This document shows, piece by piece, positions 1-7,661 of a stretch of DNA of 28,294 nt. The DNA lies in the NCBI GenBank assembly GCA_038244585.1, contig JBBRTI010000007.1, positions 1 through 28,294 on the forward strand, written 5' to 3'. The stretch's first letter is position 1. The number at the start of each line of letters is the position of its first letter. Both the position numbers and the translations under genes were made by a program. This DNA is from UBA4664 sp038244585 (GTDB lineage: Bacteria > Patescibacteriota > Saccharimonadia > UBA4664). The notes under the pieces were generated by a model. The model did not search any database and was not told the DNA's origin. It saw only the letters and a list, made by a program, of their open reading frames with translations.

Positions 1-239
1 CTAGGCTTGTCCTGCGGCCGGACAATAATGACGTTGGGGTAATTGCCGGCCTCAATCTGGCGGCAGACGGCGCATTCGTCCTCGCCTCCGGCCTGGCAGT
101 TGAGGCGCTGGGCCAGCCGAAGGGCTGCCCCGGCCTTCCCTGCTCCCACGGGTCCATGAAAGACATAGCCGTGCATCGCGGTCCCATCCGCAATTTCACC
201 CAACTGGCGAACGGTCAGAGGATGAAGGCGTGTACTCAT
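1..239 (-). CDS. holB: DNA polymerase III delta-prime-like subunit, N-terminal part (cut by window edge)
   Basis: Too short for an ordinary ORF scan; 79 codons read from ATG at 239 to the window edge. The protein starts MSTRLHPLTVRQLGEI and has a P-loop-like GPVGAGKA at about residues 29-36, followed by LNC, then ECAVCRQIEAGNYPNV. This order (P-loop, Cys module, G-x-x-P-[DN]-V) is that of the clamp-loader delta-prime/DnaX fold. The residue after the P-loop Lys is Ala rather than Ser/Thr, which fits delta-prime, a non-ATPase subunit. Only three of the usual four zinc-ligand cysteines are visible; the second is replaced by Glu. The start is set by a TATAAT box ending six bases upstream; there is no Shine-Dalgarno site. 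A DnaX gamma/tau subunit is possible but less likely because of the degenerate P-loop. Confidence 0.72.
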   Translation of the reverse strand, partial: MSTRLHPLTVRQLGEIADGTAMHGYVFHGPVGAGKAGAALRLAQRLNCQAGGEDECAVCRQIEAGNYPNVIIVRPQDKP

Positions 240-245
240 ATCTGT

Positions 246-251
246 ATTATA
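246..251 (-). promoter_or_regulatory. -10 box for a leaderless holB transcript
   Basis: TATAAT (minus strand, 251 to 246) ends six bases before the ATG at 239, so transcription would begin at or next to the start codon. It overlaps the last codons of rluD. No good -35 is seen. The motif TAAGCA lies directly upstream and also occurs near the -10 of the potassium-channel gene. Confidence 0.6.
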
Positions 252-1137
252 TGCTTAAGATTAGCTTATCGAGAATAGTTTTAAGATCTGGCGGCAATTG
301 ACTCTCAACGGTGACCGTTTTCCCGCTCGGAACGATGATCTTAAGTCCGGAGGCATGAAGAAACTGACGCTTAAGGCCCAGCACGCGTTTGGGGGTGCCG
401 TAGGTGGTATCACCGGCAATATGATGTCCGACGGCGGCAAAATGGACGCGCAGCTGATGGGTACGGCCGGTATCGGGATAGGCCTCGACCAGGGTGTAGC
501 CCGGATAATCCTCCATCACCTTGTACCGCGTCTTGGCCGGACGTCCCGAAGGCATGACGCGGCGGCGGGTCGGACGGGACGGATCACGGTCCAGCGGCAG
601 GTTTATGGTCGCTTCCAGCGGCCGGACGCTGCCGACCGTTAGAAGCTGGTAGGTCTTGGCGACGCGCTTGGATTGCCATTCGTTCTGGAGAAATAGCTTG
701 GCGGCGGTGGAACGGGCGATAACCAGGACGCCAGAGGTATCGCGGTCCAGCCGATGAACGATGCCCGGGCGGTCTCCGTCGATGTCAGTGGTGACGGTTT
801 TAGCAAAAGTGGCGACCGTCGCCTCGGTTTGGCGGCCGTTCCCTGGATGGACCGAGAGTCCGGCCGGTTTGTCGACGATGACGACGTCATCGTCTTGGTA
901 GAGCACGGGAAGTTTAAGAGTAAACGGTTCGGGGACGGGCGGCGGCGGGTCGCAGGTCTCGATGACGTCGCCCGGGGCGACTTTGTAGCTCCCCCGCTGC
1001 ACTTGTCCGTTAACCGAAACCAGGTCGGCCTTGATTAGTCGCTGTAGAGCGCTCCGTGGCTCGCCGGTGGCTGTAGCTAAATACACATCGAGCCGCCCGG
1101 GGGCGACTCCTTGGCGCACAGAGAGAGTGCGGCTCAC
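247..1137 (-). CDS. rluD: RluD-family 23S rRNA pseudouridine synthase
   Basis: 296 aa, the usual size for RluA/RluC/RluD enzymes, which convert specific uridines of large-subunit rRNA (or some tRNAs) to pseudouridine in the cytoplasm. An S4-like RNA-binding segment lies at residues 13-60 (RLDVYL...LIKADLVSVNGQ). The catalytic motif HRLDRDTSG is at 128-136, with the expected Asp at 131. RTHQLRVH, the conserved C-terminal motif, is also present. The start ATG overlaps the stop of the upstream channel gene by four bases (ATGA), so translation is probably coupled. The gene is followed almost at once by the holB promoter. The exact target uridine cannot be told from sequence, so RluD rather than RluC is a family-level guess. 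Confidence 0.88.
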   Translation of the reverse strand: MSRTLSVRQGVAPGRLDVYLATATGEPRSALQRLIKADLVSVNGQVQRGSYKVAPGDVIETCDPPPPVPEPFTLKLPVLYQDDDVVIVDKPAGLSVHPGNGRQTEATVATFAKTVTTDIDGDRPGIVHRLDRDTSGVLVIARSTAAKLFLQNEWQSKRVAKTYQLLTVGSVRPLEATINLPLDRDPSRPTRRRVMPSGRPAKTRYKVMEDYPGYTLVEAYPDTGRTHQLRVHFAAVGHHIAGDTTYGTPKRVLGLKRQFLHASGLKIIVPSGKTVTVESQLPPDLKTILDKLILSI

Positions 1138-2129
1138 CGGATCATCCCCGAGGCGCTGGTCAGGTCCCGCTTAGAGCCCAAAATAATCAGACGGTCGCCG
1201 GGATAGATAATTTCCTTGCCGGTCGGGCGGACACGGCTGGTGCCGTCGGCGCCGTTGATGGCAATGACGGTGGCCCCGATCTCGCCTTCCGCAAGCATCT
1301 TGCCCAGGCGGTGTCCGGAAAGCGGCGAGGTCTCTGAGACCACCATCTCCTCGACTTCAAGATCGGCCGTGCCGTTCTTGCTGGAAACGATGTCCATGTA
1401 ATCGACGACATTGGGACGCAGCGCCATCGAGGCCATATGGTAGCCGCCAATTTGGTACGGCATGGCCACGCGGTTGGCGCCGGCCCGCTTGAGTTTGACC
1501 TCGTTTTCGGCCCGGTTAGCCCGGGCTACAATCAGCAGGTCGGGTTTAAGCGAACGGGCCGCCAGGACGATAAACAGGTTGAGCGAGTCCTCGCCAAGCC
1601 CTGCCACTAGTCCCGCTGCGCGGTCGATGCCAGCCGTCTTGAGGGCTTCCTCGTCGGAGCTGTCCAGCGTCATCGCCAGATATCCTGCTGCCAAAGCTTC
1701 TTCCACCTTGACCGGATCGCGGTCGAGCGCCACAAAAGCTACGCCTTCGTTGTGCATCTCGCGGGCGACCTGCGAACCTACTCGGCCGAGACCGCAGACA
1801 ATATAATGATTTTTGAGTTTATCGACTTTCACTTTTATCCGCCTGCGACGTACATTGTCGCTTAATCCCATCATATATTCGGCAAACCACTTAAGCAAAT
1901 ATGCCACCAATCCGAAACTGCAAAGGACGAAGAACACCACAAGCCATCGTGAACCAGGATCATCGAAGCCGTGGTGGTCGAAATGGGTCAGAAGCAGCAA
2001 GACGGTTTCATAGAAGGCGTCCCCTAGTGACAGGCCCGCGGTCGCATTGAAGCCGATGGTACCGACCCCCGTAAGAGCCAACACGACCGCCGCCAGCCGC
2101 CACACTCGTACATGCTTTTCCGGTTTCAT
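1134..2129 (-). CDS. Two-TM potassium-channel-like protein with RCK (TrkA-N/TrkA-C) domains and abnormal filter
   Basis: 331 aa, inner-membrane. TM1 is at about residues 9-32, the pore helix at 36-48 and TM2 at 61-85. A Rossmann-type RCK domain follows with GLGRVG at 113-118 and an acidic LDRD at the end of the second strand, as in NAD/ADP-binding RCK domains. A TrkA-C domain occupies roughly 255-331. This is the layout of MthK-type channels, where RCK domains gate the pore. The filter is odd: where family members have TVGYGD, this protein has HHGFDD (52-57). Ion selectivity is therefore uncertain. The gene lies downstream of the rpsI terminator with its own -10 box six bases before the ATG, and overlaps rluD. 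Confidence 0.82.
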   Translation of the reverse strand: MKPEKHVRVWRLAAVVLALTGVGTIGFNATAGLSLGDAFYETVLLLLTHFDHHGFDDPGSRWLVVFFVLCSFGLVAYLLKWFAEYMMGLSDNVRRRRIKVKVDKLKNHYIVCGLGRVGSQVAREMHNEGVAFVALDRDPVKVEEALAAGYLAMTLDSSDEEALKTAGIDRAAGLVAGLGEDSLNLFIVLAARSLKPDLLIVARANRAENEVKLKRAGANRVAMPYQIGGYHMASMALRPNVVDYMDIVSSKNGTADLEVEEMVVSETSPLSGHRLGKMLAEGEIGATVIAINGADGTSRVRPTGKEIIYPGDRLIILGSKRDLTSASGMIR

Positions 2130-2135
2130 AATTTT

Positions 2136-2141
2136 ATTATA
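2136..2141 (-). promoter_or_regulatory. -10 box for a leaderless channel-gene transcript
   Basis: A perfect TATAAT (2141 to 2136) is followed by six bases and the ATG at 2129. No Shine-Dalgarno sequence lies between them, so the message is probably leaderless. The -35 region is poor. Confidence 0.65.
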
Positions 2142-2144
2142 TCG

Positions 2145-2159
2145 TGCTTATGCTAAGCA
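2145..2159. promoter_or_regulatory. Inverted repeat in the channel-gene promoter
   Basis: TGCTTA-TGC-TAAGCA is a perfect six-base inverted repeat with a three-base centre, placed just upstream of the -10 box, where a repressor could bind. It may also be chance; no regulator can be named. Confidence 0.35.
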
Positions 2160-2177
2160 TGCGAGGGGTCACCAACC

Positions 2178-2203
2178 AAAAACGCCCCTTTCGGGGCGTT
2201 TTT
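2178..2203 (-). terminator. Intrinsic terminator after rpsI (works in both directions by sequence)
   Basis: CGCCCC/GGGGCG stem with a four-base loop, extended by an A/T-rich base. It is followed by five Ts on the minus strand. It ends the infA-rpsI transcript and insulates the channel gene. Confidence 0.93.
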
Positions 2204-2214
2204 TGAATTCGATC

Positions 2215-2616
2215 CTAACGCTTGGAGAACTGGGAGGCCTTACGGGCCTTCTTGAGACCGGGCTTCATACGTTCCTTCTCACGAGGGTCGCGGGTCAGTA
2301 TGCCGGCCTTCTTGAGGGTGGGACGCAGGTCTTCGCTCATGACGAGCAAGGCACGGGCGATAGCCAGGCTAGCAGCGTCTGCCTGGCCGCGCTTGCCGCC
2401 GCCGGAGACATGCAGGCTGACTTTGTACTTCTGGTCCTGGCCGACCAGTTTGACCGGACGTTCGACGACAGCAATCAGCGAGTCGTTGTTAAAGTAGGTT
2501 GCAGCCGGCTGGTCGTTGACGATGAATTCGCCTTTTCCTGGGTACAGGCGAACAGTGGCAACAGCTTCCTTACGTCGGCCGCGAGCGTAATGGTAGTGGG
2601 CTTGCGTTTCAGCCAT
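2215..2616 (-). CDS. rpsI: 30S ribosomal protein uS9
   Basis: 133 aa. The N-terminal YHYARGRRKEAVATVRLYPGKG and the GGGKRGQADAASLAIARAL segment are diagnostic of S9. The extended basic C-terminus ends in SKR, the tail that reaches the P-site tRNA on the small subunit. It is the last gene of the infA operon; its ATG shares one base with the rplM stop, and a strong terminator follows. rplM-rpsI as a pair is common, here fused to the end of the alpha operon. Confidence 0.98.
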   Translation of the reverse strand: MAETQAHYHYARGRRKEAVATVRLYPGKGEFIVNDQPAATYFNNDSLIAVVERPVKLVGQDQKYKVSLHVSGGGKRGQADAASLAIARALLVMSEDLRPTLKKAGILTRDPREKERMKPGLKKARKASQFSKR

Positions 2617-3059
2617 TATTTGTTCTCCTTAACAGGTTTAAGAGGCTTGGGTGACTGAGGATCATGAGGATGCTCGGCCGTCGGGTAAACTTTCAGGCGG
2701 TACAAACGGTCGTCGCGCAGCTTGTTTTTGGGCAGCATGCCGGCAATAGCCGTTTCCAGAACGCGGGCCGGGTTTGACTCAATCAGGTCGGACGCACTCG
2801 TCTCCTTGATGCCGCCGGGGTAACCCGAGTGACGGTAGTACTTCTTAGCCTCAAGCTTGTTGCCCGTCAGGCGGATCTTACTGGCGTTGATGATGACGAT
2901 GTTATCGCCGCAATCGATGTGACCGGAGAACTGCGGCTTGTGCTTACCCATAAGGTAAGTGGCGGCCTGCGTCGAAAGACGGCCAAGTGCCTGGTCAGTA
3001 GCGTCGATGACGTACCAATCATGATTAATTTCAGCTGGTTTTGGTGAATAGGTTTTCAT
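2616..3059 (-). CDS. rplM: 50S ribosomal protein uL13
   Basis: 147 aa, near the usual length. It begins MKTYSPKPAEINHDWYVIDA and carries ALGRLSTQAATYLMGKHKPQF and the conserved GDNIVIINASKIRLTGNK, followed by YRHSGYPGG and MLPKNKLRDDRLYRLKVYPTAEHPH. An early-assembling large-subunit protein. A short Pro/Lys-rich tail extends beyond the conserved fold. It sits between rplQ and rpsI, with single-base stop/start overlaps at both ends, which suggests tight translational coupling. Confidence 0.98.
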   Translation of the reverse strand: MKTYSPKPAEINHDWYVIDATDQALGRLSTQAATYLMGKHKPQFSGHIDCGDNIVIINASKIRLTGNKLEAKKYYRHSGYPGGIKETSASDLIESNPARVLETAIAGMLPKNKLRDDRLYRLKVYPTAEHPHDPQSPKPLKPVKENK

Positions 3060-3514
3060 TACTGGGTTACCTCTGCGGCTTCTTTAGCCACGGCGGCAGT
3101 TTCAGGCTTGGCGGCCCTGGCTACGGCTTTCTTGGGAGTGGCCGGGGTCTTGACGTCGTCTAAGACGAGGGACAGACGGGCCATCGGGGCGTTGTCACCG
3201 CGGCGGTTCTCTAGTTTGATGATACGGGTGTAGCCGCCCTTACGCTCGGCGAAGGCCGGAGCCAGTTCGAGCAGCATCTTCTGGGTGGCGCTCTCGGTCA
3301 GGAGCTCCTTGCGCAGCATACGGCCGCCGGCAAGTGTTCCCTTTTTGGCGTGGGTCACCAGACGCTCAAAGTGAGGCGCGACTTCCTTGGCCTTGGCCTC
3401 GGTTGTCGTGATAGCTTCGTGCAGTACCAACGAGGTCAGCTGACCTCGGACGAGGGCGCGGCGCGGGCCGGTTGCGAGTTGGAGCTTTCGCCCCTGATAT
3501 CCGTGACGATGCAT
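3059..3514 (-). CDS. rplQ: 50S ribosomal protein bL17 with Ala/Lys-rich tail
   Basis: 151 aa. The first ~115 residues are typical L17 (MHRHGYQGRKLQLATGPRRA, then TTEAKAKEVAPHFERLVTHAKKG, and GGYTRIIKLENRRGDNAPMA). Residues from about 120 on form a low-complexity Ala/Lys/Val tail that ordinary L17 lacks. It follows rpoA directly, as in the conserved alpha operon, sharing a base with the rpoA stop. Confidence 0.97.
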   Translation of the reverse strand: MHRHGYQGRKLQLATGPRRALVRGQLTSLVLHEAITTTEAKAKEVAPHFERLVTHAKKGTLAGGRMLRKELLTESATQKMLLELAPAFAERKGGYTRIIKLENRRGDNAPMARLSLVLDDVKTPATPKKAVARAAKPETAAVAKEAAEVTQ

Positions 3515-4455
3515 TACGAGCCTACCTTCTCCGCATTGGCGAAACCGAGCTCGGTAATTTTGTCCTTGACCTCTTCGTAAGCCTTGGAGCCGAAACCTTT
3601 GAGTTCGCGCAGCTCTTGGTCGCTTAGTTTCATCAAATCCTTCACGCTCTTGATGTCATTGTTAATCAGCGCGTTGGTGGTACGAGGAGTTAAGTTGATT
3701 TCCTCGATGCTGATCTTAGAAGCACCGGTCTCGGTCCGCTCTTCGACGGCGGCAGCTGAGGTAACGCCAACCGGGTTGCCGGCAATGACGTGGAAGTGCT
3801 CAACCAGCAGTTCGGCTGCCTGACGGATTGCGTCCTGAGGCGTAATGGTGCCGTCGGTCTCAATTTCCATGACGAGGCGGTCAAGGTCGGTCATCTGGCC
3901 GACACGGGTGTTCTCGACGTTGTAGCGGACACGCTGGACCGGTGAGTACAGGGCGTCGACGGCGATCATACCTACTTCGAGCTTCTCAGCTTCACGGTTC
4001 TCGACCGGCACATAGCCGCGGCCCTTCTCTACCTTGATTTCCATACCGATTTTAGTCTTGGAGTTATCAAGGGTTGCTATAACCTGGTCCGGGTTGACGA
4101 TTTCAACATCGGATGTTGTCTTGATTTGAGCCGCGGTAACTTCGCCCTGGCCGTTGGCGGTCAGAATCAAAAATTGCGGCTCGTCCGAGTAAACACGGAA
4201 GCGCAGACGCTTAAGATTAAGAATAATCTCAACGACGTCTTCTTTGACGCCTTCGATAACGGAGAATTCGTGTGCGACGGAGTCGATCTTAACGGCTGTA
4301 ACGGCGGCGCCGCCCAGGCTTGAAAGGATGACTCGACGCAACGAGTTGCCTAGTGTCATGCCGTAGCCGGAGTGTAGTGGCTCGATCGCAAATGTGGCTT
4401 TGTTGCCGTCTTCGTTTACGGTCTTGAGCTCTGGAAGTTGAATCGGGTGTAACAT
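3514..4455 (-). CDS. rpoA: DNA-directed RNA polymerase alpha subunit
   Basis: 313 aa, normal length. The alpha N-terminal domain carries the assembly motif EPLHSGYGMTLGNSLRRVILSSL at about residues 25-47 and DAIRQAAELLVEHF before the linker. The C-terminal domain (LTPRTTNALINNDIKSVKDL ... LKGFGSKAYEEVKDKI) has the helix-hairpin-helix fold that binds UP elements and activators. It lies between rpsD and rplQ, the standard alpha-operon order. An AAGG-type ribosome-binding site precedes the ATG in the short gap after rpsD. Confidence 0.99.
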   Translation of the reverse strand: MLHPIQLPELKTVNEDGNKATFAIEPLHSGYGMTLGNSLRRVILSSLGGAAVTAVKIDSVAHEFSVIEGVKEDVVEIILNLKRLRFRVYSDEPQFLILTANGQGEVTAAQIKTTSDVEIVNPDQVIATLDNSKTKIGMEIKVEKGRGYVPVENREAEKLEVGMIAVDALYSPVQRVRYNVENTRVGQMTDLDRLVMEIETDGTITPQDAIRQAAELLVEHFHVIAGNPVGVTSAAAVEERTETGASKISIEEINLTPRTTNALINNDIKSVKDLMKLSDQELRELKGFGSKAYEEVKDKITELGFANAEKVGS

Positions 4456-4470
4456 GGTATCGTCCTTTCC

Positions 4471-5088
4471 TTACCTTGAGTAAAATTCAATAATTAATTG
4501 TTCACGGATTTCTTCGTTAACGTCCTCGCGGGCCGGAAGCCCCGTGACCTTAGCTTGGAGTTTGTCCGCATCCAGACTCAGCCAACGAACAGAAGGAACG
4601 TTGCCTTTGAGCTCGGCGGAAACAGTCTTGAAATAGGAGTTGGCAGCGCTCTTCGGGCGGACGCTGAATTCATCGCCAGCCTTCAACAGGATGGACGGGA
4701 TGTCGACGCGACGACCGTTGAGCATAACGTGGCCGTGGGTTACAACCTGGCGGGCTGCCTGGCGGGAGGTAGCTAGGCCGAGGCGGTAAACGGCGTTGTC
4801 GAGGCGCTGCTCAAGGAGCTGCACCATGATTTCACCGCTAACGCCCTGACGGCGCTCAGCTTCTTTGACGACACGGACGAACTGCTTCTCGAGCAGGCCG
4901 TACATGCGCTTGACCTTCTGCTTCTCGCGCAGCTGAATCGCGTACTGGCTCAGCTTTTGGCGGCCGCCGGAAGGTCCGTGCTGACCAGGTCCGTAAGGAC
5001 GCTTGGTCATGGCCTTAATGGCTTTAGGGTGCAGCGGGGTCTTCTCGCGGCGTGACAGCTTGACGATGGGGGTAAGATTACGTGCCAT
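4471..5088 (-). CDS. rpsD: 30S ribosomal protein uS4
   Basis: 205 aa. It has the N-terminal YGPGQHGPSGGRQKLSQYAIQLREKQKVKRMYGLLEKQF and an S4 RNA-binding domain (RLDNAVYRLGLATSRQAARQVVTHGHVMLNGRRVDIPS). The C-terminus (REDVNEEIREQLIIEFYSR) is typical. The N-terminal region has no zinc-binding cysteines, so this is the zinc-free form. uS4 is a primary 16S rRNA binder and in other bacteria represses the alpha operon; no leader supporting this is evident here. Its start shares a base with the rpsK stop. Confidence 0.98.
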   Translation of the reverse strand: MARNLTPIVKLSRREKTPLHPKAIKAMTKRPYGPGQHGPSGGRQKLSQYAIQLREKQKVKRMYGLLEKQFVRVVKEAERRQGVSGEIMVQLLEQRLDNAVYRLGLATSRQAARQVVTHGHVMLNGRRVDIPSILLKAGDEFSVRPKSAANSYFKTVSAELKGNVPSVRWLSLDADKLQAKVTGLPAREDVNEEIREQLIIEFYSR

Positions 5089-5492
5089 TAGACTCTCCGT
5101 GCCTTTCGTGGACGACAGCCGTTGTGCGGCACGCCTGTCACATCCTTGATACTCGATACTGCAATGCCAGCCGTGATCAAGGCGCGAATGGCCGATTCCC
5201 GGCCGCTGCCGACACCGCGCACAAAGACGTCTACTCGGCTAAGACCGAAGTCTTTGGCGATCGTAGCAGCCTTTTCTGCGGCAGTCTGAGCGGCAAAAGG
5301 AGTGCTTTTGCGCGAACCCTTGAACCCGGCCGAACCGGCACTTGACCACGACAACAGGTTGCCGCGCTCATCGGTGAACGAGATTATTGTGTTATTAAAC
5401 GTTGCCTGAACGTGCATCTGTCCGACCGCGACCGTACGCTTGATCTTGCGACGTCGGGCAGAAGATGCGGATTTAGTAGGTGTCTTTGCCAT
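5088..5492 (-). CDS. rpsK: 30S ribosomal protein uS11
   Basis: 134 aa. Conserved blocks are HVQATFNNTIISFTDERGNLLSWSSAGSAGFKGSRKSTPFAAQ, VDVFVRGVGSGRESAIRAL, and the C-terminal DVTGVPHNGCRPRKARRV. The basic N-terminal extension is short and Ser/Arg/Lys-rich. It is a platform protein of the small subunit that contacts the mRNA exit region together with uS7. It lies nine bases after rpsM and overlaps the rpsD start by one base. Confidence 0.98.
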   Translation of the reverse strand: MAKTPTKSASSARRRKIKRTVAVGQMHVQATFNNTIISFTDERGNLLSWSSAGSAGFKGSRKSTPFAAQTAAEKAATIAKDFGLSRVDVFVRGVGSGRESAIRALITAGIAVSSIKDVTGVPHNGCRPRKARRV

Positions 5493-5501
5493 GTTCTGTC
5501 C

Positions 5502-5888
5502 TTAAGTCTTAGCTGCGGATTTCTTACGGCCGCTTCCCATCGTAATCTTGGAGCCGCGCTTGGTGCGGGCATTGGTCTTAGTGCGCTGGCCGTGAACCGG
5601 GAGGTTCGCCTTATGACGCAGACCGCGATACGAGTTGATTTCCTTGAGCCGGGCGATGTTCATTGCGACTTGGCGCTGAAGGTCACCTTCGACGCTCAAG
5701 TTTTTATCGATGTGCTCACGCAGCTTCGATGTCTCGGCTTCGGTCAGATCCTTGACCCGAGTGTCCGGGTTGATGCCCGTGGAGGCCAGAATCTTGCGGC
5801 TGGTCGTACCGCCGATGCCGAAGATATAGGTCAAAGCGATTTCGACACGCTTAGCCTCGGGGATGTTAACTCCTGATATACGTGCCAT
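5502..5888 (-). CDS. rpsM: 30S ribosomal protein uS13
   Basis: 128 aa. It starts MARISGVNIPEAKRVEIALT with YIFGIGGTTSRKILASTGI, and continues through SYRGLRHKANLPVHGQRTKTNARTKRG, the head-domain protein that touches tRNA and uL5. The basic GSGRKKSAAKT tail is characteristic. It directly abuts rpmJ (no intervening base), so the order infA-rpmJ-rpsM-rpsK-rpsD-rpoA-rplQ is the canonical one. Confidence 0.98.
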   Translation of the reverse strand: MARISGVNIPEAKRVEIALTYIFGIGGTTSRKILASTGINPDTRVKDLTEAETSKLREHIDKNLSVEGDLQRQVAMNIARLKEINSYRGLRHKANLPVHGQRTKTNARTKRGSKITMGSGRKKSAAKT

Positions 5889-6005
5889 TTAACCCTGCCT
5901 CTGCTTGTGACGAGGCTTAGCTGCGCAAATTACGCGGACTACGCCTTCGCGACGAACGACTTTGCAGGATTCGCACATTTTCTTGACGCTTGCACGTACT
6001 TTCAC
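5889..6005 (-). CDS. rpmJ: 50S ribosomal protein bL36 (zinc-ribbon form)
   Basis: Too short for the usual ORF cutoffs. It reads 38 residues from a GTG start: MKVRASVKKMCESCKVVRRE then GVVRVICAAKPRHKQRQG. Zinc ligands Cys11, Cys14, Cys27 and His33 are all present. A GAGG ribosome-binding site lies nine bases before the GTG, and no in-frame ATG offers a better start. bL36 is the smallest large-subunit protein; its position between infA and rpsM is the standard one. Confidence 0.96.
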   Translation of the reverse strand: MKVRASVKKMCESCKVVRREGVVRVICAAKPRHKQRQG

Positions 6006-6031
6006 TACTACGATCCTCGCTATAGAATTAA

Positions 6032-6265
6032 TTACTTATGCCGGTAAGTTATACGACCCTTAGACAGATCGTACGGTGTCATTTCAAGAGTGACACGGTC
6101 ACCGGGAATGATTCGGATGTAGTGCATCCGCATCTTGCCAGATATATGAGCCAACACGACATGCCCGTTCGCCAGCTCCACTTTGAACAAGGCGTTGGGC
6201 AGAGTTTCGATGACAGAGCCTTCGAACTCGATTACTTCCTTTGTGACTTTTTTTGAATCTGACAT
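6032..6265 (-). CDS. infA: Translation initiation factor IF-1
   Basis: 77 aa, one S1/OB-fold domain: VIEFEGSVIETLPNALFKVELANGHVVLAHISGKMRMHYIRIIPGDRVTLEMTPYDLSKGRITYR. IF-1 occupies the A site during initiation with IF-2 and IF-3. It is the first gene of the second ribosomal transcript; a TTTACA/TATAAT promoter lies in the short gap after secY. adk and map, often found between secY and infA, are absent. There is no clear Shine-Dalgarno site in the roughly 14-base leader. Confidence 0.97.
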   Translation of the reverse strand: MSDSKKVTKEVIEFEGSVIETLPNALFKVELANGHVVLAHISGKMRMHYIRIIPGDRVTLEMTPYDLSKGRITYRHK

Positions 6266-6285
6266 GTCTATGACTACAGTTGTCG

Positions 6286-6314
6286 ATTATAGATAGTAAA
6301 CGGCCTCTTGTAAA
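6286..6314 (-). promoter_or_regulatory. Promoter of the infA-rpsI operon
   Basis: -35 TTTACA (6314 to 6309), 17-base spacer, -10 TATAAT (6291 to 6286), close to the sigma-70 consensus. The start site is expected near 6279, giving a leader of about 14 bases. Confidence 0.85.
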
Positions 6315-6347
6315 GCGCTTTTCTATCTTATCGATACTTCCTTATGG

Positions 6348-7661
6348 TTAATATTGCTCATATGACGTTGTTACGGCTTGCGCCTCGAGCTGCTTCATGG
6401 TCTCGATGGCCACACTGACGACAATCAAGATGCCCGTTCCGCCGAAAGTCAGGACCTGACTTTTCGTAAAGCCCTGAACGATAAATGGCAGTACGGCGAT
6501 AATCCCCAGTCCCAACGCGCCGGCCAGAGTGATGCGGTTGATTACCCGCTTGAGGTAAGCTGCTGTCTGATTGCCCGGCCTGATTCCTGGAACGAAGCCG
6601 CCCTGCTTCTGCAGATTTTCAGCAATCTCATCCGGCTTGAAGACCACCGAAGTGTAGAAGAACGTGAAACCGACCACCAGAAGGAAATAGGACACGGCGT
6701 AGACCGGCCCGGACGACGAGAAGAGCGTGGTGACCTCTCTGGCCGCTGCGGCCACCCAGGGGGTCTTAGCACCCTGCAGGAGCTGCCCGACGATACCCGG
6801 TATGGACAGGAACGCCAAGGCAAAGATGATTGGAATTACTCCCGCCGTGATAACGCGCAAGGGCAGGTGGGTATCGACTCCGGCGTACACCCGGTCACCA
6901 CGGGTCCGCTTGGCATAGGATACGGGTATATTGCGCTGACCTTCGTTCAAAATAACGATGAAGGCTATGACAGCTAGGCTGGCAGCCAGGAAGAAGGCCA
7001 GCGTGAATAACTTGCCCGTATCGCCGCTCACCAGCGAGGTAAATTGACCGGCTGTGGTTGGAAGCTGGGCAACGATGCCAGCAAAGATGATCAAAGAGAT
7101 ACCGTTGCCGACGCCTTTTTCCGTTATCAGCTCGCCGAGCCACATCACCAGGATCGTCCCGGCCGTGATAGTCAGGGTCATGAGGGCCCACTGGAAAAGG
7201 TTCGGCTTGCCGATGAGATCCAGGCCGGTAATCTGCTTGGAGCTCTGCTGCACCAGTAGCACCATGCCGATCGACTGCAGGAAGGCCAACGGCAGGGTCA
7301 GCAGACGCGTGTACTGGTTTATCTTCTTGCGGCCAGCTTCACCTTCCTTACTAAGCGACTCGAGCCTAGGGATGACCTGGGTCAGGAGCTGGATGATGAT
7401 TGAGGCGTTAATATACGGCCCCACCCCCATCAGGATGATGGAGAAGTTAGTTAGAGCACCGCCGGAAAACAGGTTAGCAAAGCCCAAAACCTTATTGGAA
7501 TTGAACAGCGTCTTGAGGAAGTTGGCTAGCGCCGCATTATCAGGTACCGGAACCGGAACGTGAGAAAGAAAGCGGAAGACGATCAGGAGCGCCAGCACCG
7601 TGAGGACACGACGGCGCAAGTCAGGCGAACGAAAGACTTGGCGGAACGTCGCTAGGTTCAT
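6348..7661 (-). CDS. secY: Protein translocase channel subunit SecY
   Basis: 437 aa, typical length, ten predicted membrane segments. Recognisable pieces are FLSHVPVPVPDNA early, GVGPYINASIIIQLL (plug/TM2 region), GVGNGISLIIFAGIV, RNIPVSYAKR, the IPIIFALAF segment, and FVPGIRPGNQTAAYLKRVINRITL near the end. It forms the Sec pore in the inner membrane with SecE/SecG. Its ATG overlaps the rplO stop by four bases (ATGA), which is the normal spc-operon position. It ends the first ribosomal transcript; no terminator hairpin is visible before the infA promoter, so read-through is likely. Confidence 0.98.
   Translation of the reverse strand: MNLATFRQVFRSPDLRRRVLTVLALLIVFRFLSHVPVPVPDNAALANFLKTLFNSNKVLGFANLFSGGALTNFSIILMGVGPYINASIIIQLLTQVIPRLESLSKEGEAGRKKINQYTRLLTLPLAFLQSIGMVLLVQQSSKQITGLDLIGKPNLFQWALMTLTITAGTILVMWLGELITEKGVGNGISLIIFAGIVAQLPTTAGQFTSLVSGDTGKLFTLAFFLAASLAVIAFIVILNEGQRNIPVSYAKRTRGDRVYAGVDTHLPLRVITAGVIPIIFALAFLSIPGIVGQLLQGAKTPWVAAAAREVTTLFSSSGPVYAVSYFLLVVGFTFFYTSVVFKPDEIAENLQKQGGFVPGIRPGNQTAAYLKRVINRITLAGALGLGIIAVLPFIVQGFTKSQVLTFGGTGILIVVSVAIETMKQLEAQAVTTSYEQY

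Noticed and set aside
2047..2658. 203-codon plus-strand frame across rpsI and its terminator
   Set aside because: It crosses a strong terminator and is antisense to uS9.
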